Origin: JAWVFM01 sp963771655
GTDB taxonomy: Bacteria > Actinomycetota > Thermoleophilia > Solirubrobacterales > 70-9
Length of the DNA: 64,000 bases
Assembly (NCBI GenBank): GCA_963771655.1
Contig: CAVYUG010000006.1
Coordinates: 1 to 64,000 of the forward strand
Reading direction: 5' to 3'
Positions within the stretch are counted from its first letter, which is position 1; every line of letters starts with the position of its first letter. The notes beneath the pieces were generated by a model. It did not search any database and was not told the origin of the DNA. It saw only the letters and a program-made list of their open reading frames with translations. The position numbers and the translations under genes were made by a program. This document shows, piece after piece, positions 15,812 through 23,847 of this stretch.

Positions 15812-16666
15812 CTACCCACCGCCGTAAGCCACAATCAGATCCGTCGCGATGCCCACGAAGAAGCCGAGGGCGAGAAGCCAGAGTCCGAGCTCGCGGTGCC
15901 CGAACCTCCGCATCGCGTTCCAGACCTCGCCGATGACGTAGAGGATCGCCCCGCCGGAGACGGCGTAGAAGAGCAGCTCCATCGCGGAGGAGCTGACGTT
16001 GTAGCCCACGATCGAGCCGAGGAACGTGGGCCCCCCGGCGACGAGTCCGGCGATCACGACCCAGCCCCAGGTCGGCTGTACATCCCCGAGCGGGCCGACG
16101 ATGCCGAAGCCCTCGGTGGCGTTGTGCAGCGCGAACCCGACGATCAGCACGGTGGCGAGGCTGATCTCACCGGTGCTCGCCGAGACGCCGATCGAGAGCC
16201 CCTCGGCGAAGTTGTGGAGGCCGATGGCGGCGGCGATCGTCATGCCGGTGCGCAGAGCGCGCGCCCGCGCGTGCCCAGCCGCCTGCTCCTCGAGCGCCCG
16301 CGCGTCCTCCACGGTGAGGTCCGTCGCCCCGCCGGCGATCGGAGGCGGCGAGGGTGGGCGCAGACGGGCCTCGATGACGGCGAGGCCTGCGCTCCCCGCC
16401 GCGAAGCCTGCGCCGAGCATCAAAGCGAGCCACGCGGCGTGTCCGAAGCTGCTGTCGCCGTCCTTGTACGCGTCGACAGCGTTCTCGACGATCGTGAAGC
16501 CGTGCGACATGACGTCGACGAAGAGGAATGCGAGCACTCCCACGGCGAACATCGCCAGCCCGACGCGGGTGCGGAGCCCCAGAAGGCGCAGGCGCGCGAA
16601 CGGCAGCCCCAGGAAGATCGTCGAGCCCGCGAGGGCCCCGAGCAGGACGGTTTCAGCAAACGACAT
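15812..16666 (-). CDS. ZIP family metal transporter
   Basis: A 284-residue polytopic membrane protein of the ZIP family (Zn2+, Fe2+ or Mn2+ import). The two signature helices are present: HNFAEGLSIGVSAS (TM4) and HNATEGFGIVGP (TM5), with a variable cytoplasmic loop rich in Arg/Glu/Ala before them. A DtxR/IdeR-like inverted repeat (TTAGGTCACCCTAA) lies 12 nt upstream of ATG 16666, suggesting control by an iron- or manganese-dependent repressor. The metal itself cannot be read from sequence. Confidence 0.9.
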   Translation of the reverse strand: MSFAETVLLGALAGSTIFLGLPFARLRLLGLRTRVGLAMFAVGVLAFLFVDVMSHGFTIVENAVDAYKDGDSSFGHAAWLALMLGAGFAAGSAGLAVIEARLRPPSPPPIAGGATDLTVEDARALEEQAAGHARARALRTGMTIAAAIGLHNFAEGLSIGVSASTGEISLATVLIVGFALHNATEGFGIVGPLGDVQPTWGWVVIAGLVAGGPTFLGSIVGYNVSSSAMELLFYAVSGGAILYVIGEVWNAMRRFGHRELGLWLLALGFFVGIATDLIVAYGGG

Positions 16667-16677
16667 CGCGCTGCATG

Positions 16678-16691
16678 TTAGGTCACCCTAA
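16678..16691 (-). promoter_or_regulatory. DtxR/IdeR/MntR-like operator upstream of ZIP gene
   Basis: TTAGGTCACCCTAA is a near-perfect inverted repeat with TTAGG and CCTAA arms, resembling the half-sites of the IdeR/DtxR consensus. It lies 12-25 nt before the start codon, where bound repressor would block transcription. Confidence 0.55.
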
Positions 16692-16702
16692 ATGCCCCTG
16701 CC

Positions 16703-17245
16703 TCAGACGATGCCCGGCTGAGTGGCGTACGTCACAAGTCCGCCCTCGATCGTCGCGAAGTCGGGAGGCTCGTGAGATTCGGTCTCCCCCCGCGGCCCGA
16801 TGTGGACCACCTGCCAGCCGCGAGCCAGAAGCGCGTCGGCGATGAGGCGGCGGTGGCAGCGGCGCCACGATGACTCCGCGCACATGATCGCCGTCGTGGA
16901 TGCGGTCGCCAGCCGCTCCAGCCGTTCCATGCCGCGCTCGAAGTCGCGCGACGCCATGTGGTCGGCGTAGCCGCGGAAGGCGGCGACGCGCCAACCGTCG
17001 TTGGGTGAGGCCGGCGACACGCGCCGCCTGCCGCCGAGCTCCTCGCCCAGTCCCTCGTACGCGAGGCCGGCATCGCCGAGGCTGGCGGCAAGCGCGGCCG
17101 ACCCGAACTGTGGATTGCGGCGAGATCCCGGAAAGCGGCGCACGTCGGCCACGACCTCGATACCCGCGCGCCGAAGTAGGGCAACGAAGCCCTCGATCGG
17201 GTGCGTCGAGTGGCCAACGGTGAGGATCTCGCCGGCTTCGGTCAG
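16703..17245 (-). CDS. DUF488 family protein
   Basis: The body (VADVRRFPGSRRNPQF, FRGYADHMASRDFERGMERL, ESSWRRCHRRLIADALL) matches DUF488, a small conserved family of unknown function. The diagnostic N-terminal strand ILTVGHSTHPIEGFVALLRRAGIEVV lies upstream of the first in-frame GTG (17152). Between that strand and the upstream TAG there is no ATG, GTG or TTG, so I place the start at CTG 17245. The protein is then 180 aa. It is divergent from surE with only 38 nt between. Function is unknown. Confidence 0.75.
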   Translation of the reverse strand: MTEAGEILTVGHSTHPIEGFVALLRRAGIEVVADVRRFPGSRRNPQFGSAALAASLGDAGLAYEGLGEELGGRRRVSPASPNDGWRVAAFRGYADHMASRDFERGMERLERLATASTTAIMCAESSWRRCHRRLIADALLARGWQVVHIGPRGETESHEPPDFATIEGGLVTYATQPGIV

Positions 17246-17283
17246 GTCAGTTTCCTTCCCTGTGACCCGAACCTAGAATCATC

Positions 17284-18126
17284 TTGAAGGTGCGAGTTCT
17301 GATCACGAACGACGACGGCATCGAGGCCGAGGGGCTGCAAGCGCTTCGAAGCGCGCTCGTGGCCATCGACGGAGTCGACGTCTCGGTGATCGCGCCGGAT
17401 TCCAACCGGAGCGCGACCGCACGCTCGATCACCACGCGCGTGCCGATCTGGGTCGAGGAGATGACCTTCGAGGACGGATCGGTCGGCTACGCGACCGACG
17501 GCACGCCCGTGGACTGTGTGCGCTTCGCGGAGCTGGGCCTCGTCGGCGAGCGCCCGGATCTGATCGTCTCCGGGATCAACCACGGCGCCAACCTCGGCGA
17601 CGACATCACCTACTCGGGGACCGTCGCCGCCGCGCTCGAGGGAATCGTGCTCGGCATCCCCGCGGTTGCGGTGTCGCAGCAGTCGGCCGCTCGCGAGATG
17701 GGCTTCCTCCCAGGGCCGCGGTTCGAGTTCGACACGGCCGCTCAGGTCAGCGCGCGGCTCGTCGAGAGGCTTGCGGCGCAGACTCCGCCGCTCGGGACCC
17801 TGCTCAACGTCAACTGCCCGGCGGGCGAGTTGACCGGCGTGGAGATCACGCACCTCGGCAAGCGCATCTACGAGGACGAGCTGCGCCTCGTCGAGGAGGA
17901 CGGTGGGCGGCGCCGGTATCGGATCTACGGCTTTGCCCCGTCGTTCGAGGAGGAGCCGGGCACCGACCTGACCGCGGTCGCGAACGGGCGCGTGTCGATC
18001 ACGCCGCTTCACTTCGACCTCACCGACCGCGAGGGTGTCGATCGGCTGCGGGAGGCCGAGCTCGAGGCGGACCTCCTCGAAGCCCTTGGTGAAGCGGTCG
18101 AGGCCGGGCCGGGTTCCGCGGCGTGA
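17284..18126 (+). CDS. surE: 5'/3'-nucleotidase SurE
   Basis: A metal-dependent phosphatase acting on nucleoside monophosphates, linked to stationary-phase survival. The metal site ITNDDGIEAEG is at residues 7-17. The family motifs APDSNRSATARSITTR, DGTPVDCVRFAELGL and SGINHGANLGDDITYSGTVAAALEG are all intact. Length 280 aa. The start is TTG 17284. The last codons overlap ligA by 4 nt, indicating an operon. Confidence 0.96.
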   Translation: MKVRVLITNDDGIEAEGLQALRSALVAIDGVDVSVIAPDSNRSATARSITTRVPIWVEEMTFEDGSVGYATDGTPVDCVRFAELGLVGERPDLIVSGINHGANLGDDITYSGTVAAALEGIVLGIPAVAVSQQSAAREMGFLPGPRFEFDTAAQVSARLVERLAAQTPPLGTLLNVNCPAGELTGVEITHLGKRIYEDELRLVEEDGGRRRYRIYGFAPSFEEEPGTDLTAVANGRVSITPLHFDLTDREGVDRLREAELEADLLEALGEAVEAGPGSAA

Positions 18127-20150
18127 GCCCCGCGCGGCAGACGGCCAACCCGGCGCAGCGGGCGGCGGAGCTGCGCGACGAGATCGCCGCGCACGACCAT
18201 CGCTACTACGTTCTCGACGACCCGGTCGTCGGCGACGACGAATACGACGCGCTGATGCGCGAGCTGCGCGAGATCGAGGACGCGAATCCCGATCTCGTCA
18301 CCCCGGACTCGCCCACCCAGCGGGTCGCGGGGCGCCCCGGCGACCGGTTCGAGCCGGTTCGCCACGCAGAGCCGATGCTCTCGCTCGGCAACGCGCGGGG
18401 GGCGGAGGAGTTTCGGGCCTGGGAGGCGCGGCTCCACAACCGGCTGCGCTCGCTCGACATCGAGCCCAAGGCGCTTCGCTTCGTCTCTGAGCCGAAGATC
18501 GACGGACTCGCCATCTCGCTCACCTATCGAAACGGCCGCTTCACCCGCGGCGCCACCCGCGGCGACGGGGTGATCGGCGAGGACGTCACCAGGAACCTGA
18601 GGACGATCGAAGCGATTCCCAAGGAGATCGAGGATGCGCCCGAGCTCGTGGAGGCGCGGGGGGAGGTCTACCTGCCGCGCTCCGCGTTCGCCGAGCTCAA
18701 CGAGCGCCGGGCGGCGGAGGGCGAGTCGACGTTCGCGAACCCCAGGAACGCAGCCGCAGGCTCCCTTCGCCAGCTCGATCCCTCGGTGACCGCCGACCGG
18801 CCCCTGTCGATCTGGTGCTATGGCCTCGGCGTCATGCGCGGCGTCGAGCTCTCCACGCACGCGGACGAGCTCGAGTGGCTTCGTGAGCGCGGCTTCAAGG
18901 TGAACCACGAGACCTCGGTTCACCAGACGGCCGACGAGGTGGTGGCGCGCTGCGAATGGTGGGAGGAGCGCCGCGAGTCGCTCGACTTCGAGATCGACGG
19001 CGTGGTCATCAAGGTCGACCAGCGAAACCTGTGGCGCGAGCTCGGCGTCACGGGCCGTGAGCCGCGCTGGGCCGTCGCCTGGAAGTTCCCGCCGATCACC
19101 GCGACCACGACGCTCAACAGGATCGTTTGGAACGTCGGCCGCACGGGCCGCCTCCTGCCGTTCGCGATGCTCGAGCCGGTGCAGGTCGGCGGGGTGACGG
19201 TCTCCACCGCGACGCTGCACAACGAGGAGGACCTGGCGCGAAAGGACGTGCGCGAGGGCGACGAGGTCGTCGTCACCCGGGCGGGCGACGTGATCCCGCA
19301 GGTGATCTCACCGCTGATCCAGCGGCGAAAGGGCAGACGTCTCCGCAAGCCTCGCCCGCCCAAGAAGTGCCCCATCTGCGGGACGCCGACCGTGAAGCCC
19401 GAGGACTCCGTTTGGACGATCTGCCCGAACCGGCGGGGCTGCCCCGGCCAGAACTTCCAGCTCGTGAAGCACTTCCGCGGGGCGATGGACATCGAGGGCC
19501 TGGGGGAGAAGAACGCGATGCGGTTCCTCGACGAGGGCCTGATCACCGACCCGGCGTCGATCTACGACCTCACCGCAGAGCGTCTCGCCGAGCTCGACCG
19601 CTTCGGCGACCAGTCTGCCGAGAACCTGATCGGTGAGATCGAGCGCTCGAAGCATCGGCCGTTCGGCATCGTCCTCTACGCGCTGGGCCTGCCGGGGATC
19701 GGGTACGTGAACGCGCAGGCTCTCGCCGAGCATTTCGGCTCGATCGACGCCCTTCTCGAGGCGGAACCCGAGGCGATCGAGCAGGTCGAGGGGATCGGGC
19801 CGGTCCTCGCCAACTCGCTCACCGAAGAGCTTTCCGACGAGGGCGTCCTCGAGCTGATCGGGCGCCTTCGCGAGCGCGGGCTCCGCTTCGAGCTCGACGG
19901 GTCCGAGCGCCGCCCCGAGGGTGGCCCGCTTGAGGGGAAGACGTTCGTCCTCACCGGAACCCTCCCGGACCTGACCCGCGAGGAGGCGAGCTCGCTCATC
20001 AAGCGCGCCGGCGGCAAGGTGACCGGATCGGTGTCGAAGAAGACCGACTACGTGGTGGCGGGCGACTCACCGGGCTCGAAGCTGGCGAAGGCGGAGGAGC
20101 TGGGCGTTGAGGTGGTCGACGAGAAGGGGCTGCGAGAGCTGGTTGGTTGA
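18123..20150 (+). CDS. ligA: NAD+-dependent DNA ligase LigA
   Basis: Seals nicks in replication and repair using NAD+. It is 675 aa with the domains in order: N-terminal Ia (HDHRYYVLDDPVVGDDEYDALM), adenylation domain with Lys125 in EPKIDGLA, OB-fold, a zinc finger at about 417-441 (CPICG...CPNRRGC), helix-hairpin-helix repeats (LGLPGIGYVNA, VEGIGPVLA) and a C-terminal BRCT domain (GKTFVLTGTLPDLTREEA). The start is GTG 18123, overlapping surE. Confidence 0.98.
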   Translation: MSPARQTANPAQRAAELRDEIAAHDHRYYVLDDPVVGDDEYDALMRELREIEDANPDLVTPDSPTQRVAGRPGDRFEPVRHAEPMLSLGNARGAEEFRAWEARLHNRLRSLDIEPKALRFVSEPKIDGLAISLTYRNGRFTRGATRGDGVIGEDVTRNLRTIEAIPKEIEDAPELVEARGEVYLPRSAFAELNERRAAEGESTFANPRNAAAGSLRQLDPSVTADRPLSIWCYGLGVMRGVELSTHADELEWLRERGFKVNHETSVHQTADEVVARCEWWEERRESLDFEIDGVVIKVDQRNLWRELGVTGREPRWAVAWKFPPITATTTLNRIVWNVGRTGRLLPFAMLEPVQVGGVTVSTATLHNEEDLARKDVREGDEVVVTRAGDVIPQVISPLIQRRKGRRLRKPRPPKKCPICGTPTVKPEDSVWTICPNRRGCPGQNFQLVKHFRGAMDIEGLGEKNAMRFLDEGLITDPASIYDLTAERLAELDRFGDQSAENLIGEIERSKHRPFGIVLYALGLPGIGYVNAQALAEHFGSIDALLEAEPEAIEQVEGIGPVLANSLTEELSDEGVLELIGRLRERGLRFELDGSERRPEGGPLEGKTFVLTGTLPDLTREEASSLIKRAGGKVTGSVSKKTDYVVAGDSPGSKLAKAEELGVEVVDEKGLRELVG

Positions 20151-20184
20151 GCCGCGGCGCCTCGGCGCTGCCCCCGTTGATAGC

Positions 20185-20200
20185 GGGGCGAGTTTGCCCC
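20185..20200. terminator. Weak hairpin between convergent ligA and carboxypeptidase genes
   Basis: GGGGC-gagttt-GCCCC lies in the 119-bp gap between convergent genes. There is no U-tract. No other feature was recognised in the gap. Confidence 0.35.
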
Positions 20201-20269
20201 AACTATTCGGGTGAAGTCGCCCGCGTAGGTCATGGGGCGATCGCGAGGCCCGGGTGCGCGGGGTGCGTC

Positions 20270-21658
20270 CTAGGGTGAGTACCGCGCCAGGAGCGACGCC
20301 ATCCGGTCCTGGTGGGCGCGGCCGGCGTAGATGTCGACGCCGTTCATCAGGATGGAAAAGGCGAGGCGGTGGTGGTGATGGGCCTCGCAGTAGCCCGAGA
20401 GGGCCGTGACGCCGTTGATCGTGCCGGTCTTGCCCCTGCAGCGGCCCGCCGCGGCGGTTCCGCACATGCGCCCGGCGAGGGTGCCGCTGCGGCACGCCCC
20501 CGCCAGCGAGGAGCGGTAGATCTGCGCGCCGCCTCGGGCGTTCATCGCCGCCAGCAGGTGCACCACGTCACGCGGGCTCGCCTTGTCGATCCGCGACAGG
20601 CCCGATCCGTTCTCCGTCGTGATGCCGCTCCCGACCCGCGACGCGAACCGCTCGACCATCCGTGCGCCCCGCGCCGTCGTGCCGCGGCGGTCGCCGGCGG
20701 CGGCGAGGCGCTTGAGGAGCATCTCCGCGAAGAAGTCGTTGGAGGGCGTGTTCGTGGCGGCGATGAGGGTCGCGACGCTGGGGCTGTGCACGGCTCCTGT
20801 CGCCTCATGGCTGCGGACCGACGGAGGCACGCGGCCGAGGTGGATACCGCCCTTCACCTTCACCCCCAGGCGGCGGAGCTTTCGCACGAGTGCGCGCGCG
20901 GCGAGCTTCGGCGGGCTGGCGGCCGGCCGCCCGCCCACGTAGCCGGAGTCGTAGCTGAGGCCGGAGAGGCTCCCGAGGTAGGGGCCGCCGGTTATGCCGG
21001 CCTGGGGGATGCCGTTGCGCCCGTCGAAGACGTGGGCGTCGGCGAGGATGCCTCCGCGGATGACCCTGATCCCAGCCGCCTTGACCGCGCTCGCCAGCGG
21101 GGCGACGCGGGTGAGCGGGAGGCCGTACGCCCCCGCGAAGTCTGCGTCGGCCAGCGCCGGGTCGCCGGCACCGACGAGCGCCAGCGGGCCGCTCAGGGCG
21201 CGTCCATCCCTGCCCGTGCGCGATCCCACCGTCCAGACATGCGTCGTGAACGTGGTCCTCGCGCCGTAGCGGTCGAGGAACGCCGCCGTGGTGAAGAGCT
21301 TCGTGTTCGAGGCGAGGATCCGCGGCGTGCGCGACGCCCACGAGAAAAGCGTGGGGTCGCCCTTCGCGTCGAGGTCGACGACGTAAGCGCCGCTCGAGCC
21401 GCCGGTCGCTCGCATCTGGGCAGCAAGCTTGCGGCGAAGGCCTCCACCGCTGATCCCAGCCCTGAGCGCTGCCCCCGAGCCCGGCTCGGCGGCGGGTGTG
21501 GTGACCGCGCCGTCGGGCCCGGCGAACGGCCCCTGGCCGGACAGCGCACTATCGCCGCCCGCACGGCCAGTGGCCGTGGCCGTGGCCGCGCAGAGGAGCG
21601 CCACAGCCGCCGACAGTCCCACCAGGCGAGCCAGCATTCCCGCGTACGGTAGCCGCAT
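20270..21658 (-). CDS. D-alanyl-D-alanine carboxypeptidase/endopeptidase (PBP4/DacB type)
   Basis: A low-molecular-weight penicillin-binding protein (peptidase S13 family) trimming peptidoglycan peptides. A signal peptide (residues 1-30) precedes the transpeptidase fold with all three catalytic motifs: Ser117-Asn-Thr-Lys120, Ser306-Asn-Asp and Lys410-Thr-Gly. Length is 462 aa from ATG 21658. An open frame upstream adds residues without signal-peptide character and approaches the divergent gene, so I reject the longer start. It acts outside the membrane. Confidence 0.92.
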   Translation of the reverse strand: MRLPYAGMLARLVGLSAAVALLCAATATATGRAGGDSALSGQGPFAGPDGAVTTPAAEPGSGAALRAGISGGGLRRKLAAQMRATGGSSGAYVVDLDAKGDPTLFSWASRTPRILASNTKLFTTAAFLDRYGARTTFTTHVWTVGSRTGRDGRALSGPLALVGAGDPALADADFAGAYGLPLTRVAPLASAVKAAGIRVIRGGILADAHVFDGRNGIPQAGITGGPYLGSLSGLSYDSGYVGGRPAASPPKLAARALVRKLRRLGVKVKGGIHLGRVPPSVRSHEATGAVHSPSVATLIAATNTPSNDFFAEMLLKRLAAAGDRRGTTARGARMVERFASRVGSGITTENGSGLSRIDKASPRDVVHLLAAMNARGGAQIYRSSLAGACRSGTLAGRMCGTAAAGRCRGKTGTINGVTALSGYCEAHHHHRLAFSILMNGVDIYAGRAHQDRMASLLARYSP

Positions 21659-21701
21659 GCGGGGATAGCCGCCCCGGCCGCCTGACATACTTGCCCTGGC
21701 T

Positions 21702-23006
21702 ATGGGTAAGGTCGTCGAGCTCGACGCGCCCGGGGCCGAGTCTCGCGCCAGCCGCAGGGGGCGGTCGCGCCGGCGCCCGTCCAAGACCGCGCTGGTGCTC
21801 GGCGGCGGGGGGTTCACGGGCGGCGTCTATGAGATCGGCGCGCTGCGGGCGCTGGACCTCCTCGCGGTCAACCGGACGATCAACGGCTTCGACATCTACG
21901 TCGGAACGAGCGCGGGCGCCTTCGTGGCGAGCCTCGTGGCGAACGGGGTCACGCCCGAGGAGATGATGCGGGTCCTGAACCCGGATCTCCCCTCGCCGAT
22001 CCGCGACATCAGGCTCTCGACGCTGCTCCAGCCGAACATTCGCGGCTTCCTCGGGAAGTCGCTCACGCTGCCGCTGCGCGTGGCCGGGATGGCCCGTGAG
22101 ATGGCGGGCTCGATCGGGGAGATCTCCGCGGTCGACGTGGTCACGGGCCTCGGTGGGGCCCTGCCCGCGGGCTTCTACACCGGGAAGGGCATCGAGGACT
22201 ACGTCGCCGAGGTGCTCTCCGATCCCGATCGCACCGACGATTTCCGCCTGCTGGAGAACGAGCTCTACATCACCGCGACCGACCTCGACACGACCGAGCG
22301 CGTGGTGCTCGGCGAGGGGGAGTGGGCGGACGTCCCGATCTCGCGCGCCGTGGCCGCGTCGGGGGCCCTGCCGGCGGTCTACGAGCCCGTCGAGATCGCT
22401 GGGCACCAGTTCATCGATGGCGGGATCCGCTCCACCACGAACGTCGACGTCGCGGTCGAGCGCGGGGCGAAGTTCGTGGTCGTGATCAACCCGCTGGTGC
22501 CGTTCGTGAACGACTTCTCGAAGCAGATCCCCACGATCACCGGCGCGCGGGCCCAGCGCGTGGCGGACATGGGGCTCGCCGCAATCGCCAACCAGACCTT
22601 CAGGATGCTCTCGCACGACCGTCTCCACCGCTCCGTGGCTTGGTGGGAGCAGCGCTATCCGGGTGTCGACATCGTCCTCATCGAGCCAGAGCTCGACGAC
22701 GAGCTGATGTTCGGGACCTCGATCCTCGACTATCGGGCCCGGCTCGAGATCGCGAAGCACGGCTTCGAATCGGTGACGCTAAAGCTCGCGCGCGACTACG
22801 ACCGCCTCAAGGCCGTGGCGGAGCGCCACGGAATCGCGATCTCGGCGCGCCGGGTTCGCCACGTGCTCGAGGGCGTCGAGCGCGAGGAGTCCAAGCAGTC
22901 GGCGTGGCGCCGGGTGCTCGAGCAGACGACCGGCGCCGTGCTGCGCCAGTTTCCGGGCGGCGGGTCCGAGCCCGACGCCGAGCGAGCCGAGGAGGCGGAA
23001 CAGTGA
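21702..23006 (+). CDS. Patatin-like phospholipase family protein
   Basis: A 434-residue putative lipid acyl hydrolase with the patatin Ser-Asp dyad. The oxyanion-hole motif GGGGFTGG is at residues 34-41, the nucleophile Ser70 is in GTSAG, and Asp239 is in DGG. A basic N-terminal 28 residues and a charged C-terminal tail flank the domain. No signal peptide is seen, so it is probably cytosolic or membrane-associated. Its stop overlaps the GTG start of the following crotonase, and an acyl-CoA synthetase converges on them, suggesting fatty-acid release and activation. Confidence 0.92.
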   Translation: MGKVVELDAPGAESRASRRGRSRRRPSKTALVLGGGGFTGGVYEIGALRALDLLAVNRTINGFDIYVGTSAGAFVASLVANGVTPEEMMRVLNPDLPSPIRDIRLSTLLQPNIRGFLGKSLTLPLRVAGMAREMAGSIGEISAVDVVTGLGGALPAGFYTGKGIEDYVAEVLSDPDRTDDFRLLENELYITATDLDTTERVVLGEGEWADVPISRAVAASGALPAVYEPVEIAGHQFIDGGIRSTTNVDVAVERGAKFVVVINPLVPFVNDFSKQIPTITGARAQRVADMGLAAIANQTFRMLSHDRLHRSVAWWEQRYPGVDIVLIEPELDDELMFGTSILDYRARLEIAKHGFESVTLKLARDYDRLKAVAERHGIAISARRVRHVLEGVEREESKQSAWRRVLEQTTGAVLRQFPGGGSEPDAERAEEAEQ

Positions 23007-23847
23007 GCATCGACACGCGGGAATCGACGCAGACGCGCGGGGCCGAGGGCAGGAGGGTGCGGATCGAGGTGACCGGCCACGTCGCCGAGGTCGTGCTCGA
23101 CCGGCCCGAGAAGCACAACGCGCTCGACCCCGCGATGTTCGCGGCGATCGGCGACGCGGTCGACCGCATCGCGGGCGAGCCCACGGTGCGCGCGGTGCTG
23201 CTTCGCGGCGACGGACCGAGCTTCTGCTCCGGGCTCGATTTCCCGAGCTTCATGAAGGAGGGCGGCTCCCCCGTCGACCTCTTCGTCCATCGCGACGGTG
23301 AGGCGGCGAACCTGGCCCAGCGCGTGGCCTACGGGTGGCGCGCTCTCCCGGTGCCGGTGATCGTCGCGCTGCACGGGGCGTGCTTCGGCGGTGGCTGTCA
23401 GATCGCGCTCGGCGCCGACGTTCGCATCGCGGCACCGGTCACGCGGCTCTCGCTGATGGAGACGGAGTTCGGGATCATCCCCGACATGTCGATCACCCAG
23501 ACCCTGGCGGGCCTCGTTCCGACGATCTGGCGCGCGAGTTGATCTACACCGCGCGCATCGTCGAGGCGGCCGAGGCGGTGGAGATCGGACTCGTGACCAG
23601 GATCGAGGAGGATCCGGTCGCGGCCGCACGCGCGCTCGCGGCCGAGATCGCGGGCCGCTCCCCCGACGCGATGCGCGCGGCGAAGCGGCTCATGGCTGAC
23701 GGCATGGGCGCGGCGCCCGAGGTCGGCCTCGCCCTCGAGGAGGAGCTCAACCGCAGCCTGCTCGGCACCCCGAACCAGATCGCCGCCGTGACGGCGAAGT
23801 TCTCAGGCGAGCCCGCGGACTACGCCGATCCGGAGTCCCCCGCGTAG
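23003..23847 (+). pseudogene. Enoyl-CoA hydratase/isomerase family protein, frameshifted
   Basis: The crotonase fold is split in two frames. Residues from GTG 23003 through VEVVLDRPEKHNALDP, the oxyanion loop CSGLDFPS and GACFGGGCQIALGADVRIA run to about 23516. There the frame ends spuriously (IWRAS). The rest continues one frame over as DLARELIYTARIVEAAEAVEIGLVTRIEED through to TAG 23845-23847. A single missing base near 23515-23518 would restore an intact protein of about 281 residues. This is either an assembly error or a recent mutation. It is coupled to the patatin gene by a GTGA overlap. Confidence 0.85.

Noticed and set aside
16732..17217. Alternative ATG-started minus frame at the DUF488 locus
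   Set aside because: Its translation is Arg/Ser-rich noise; the neighbouring frame carries the DUF488 motifs.
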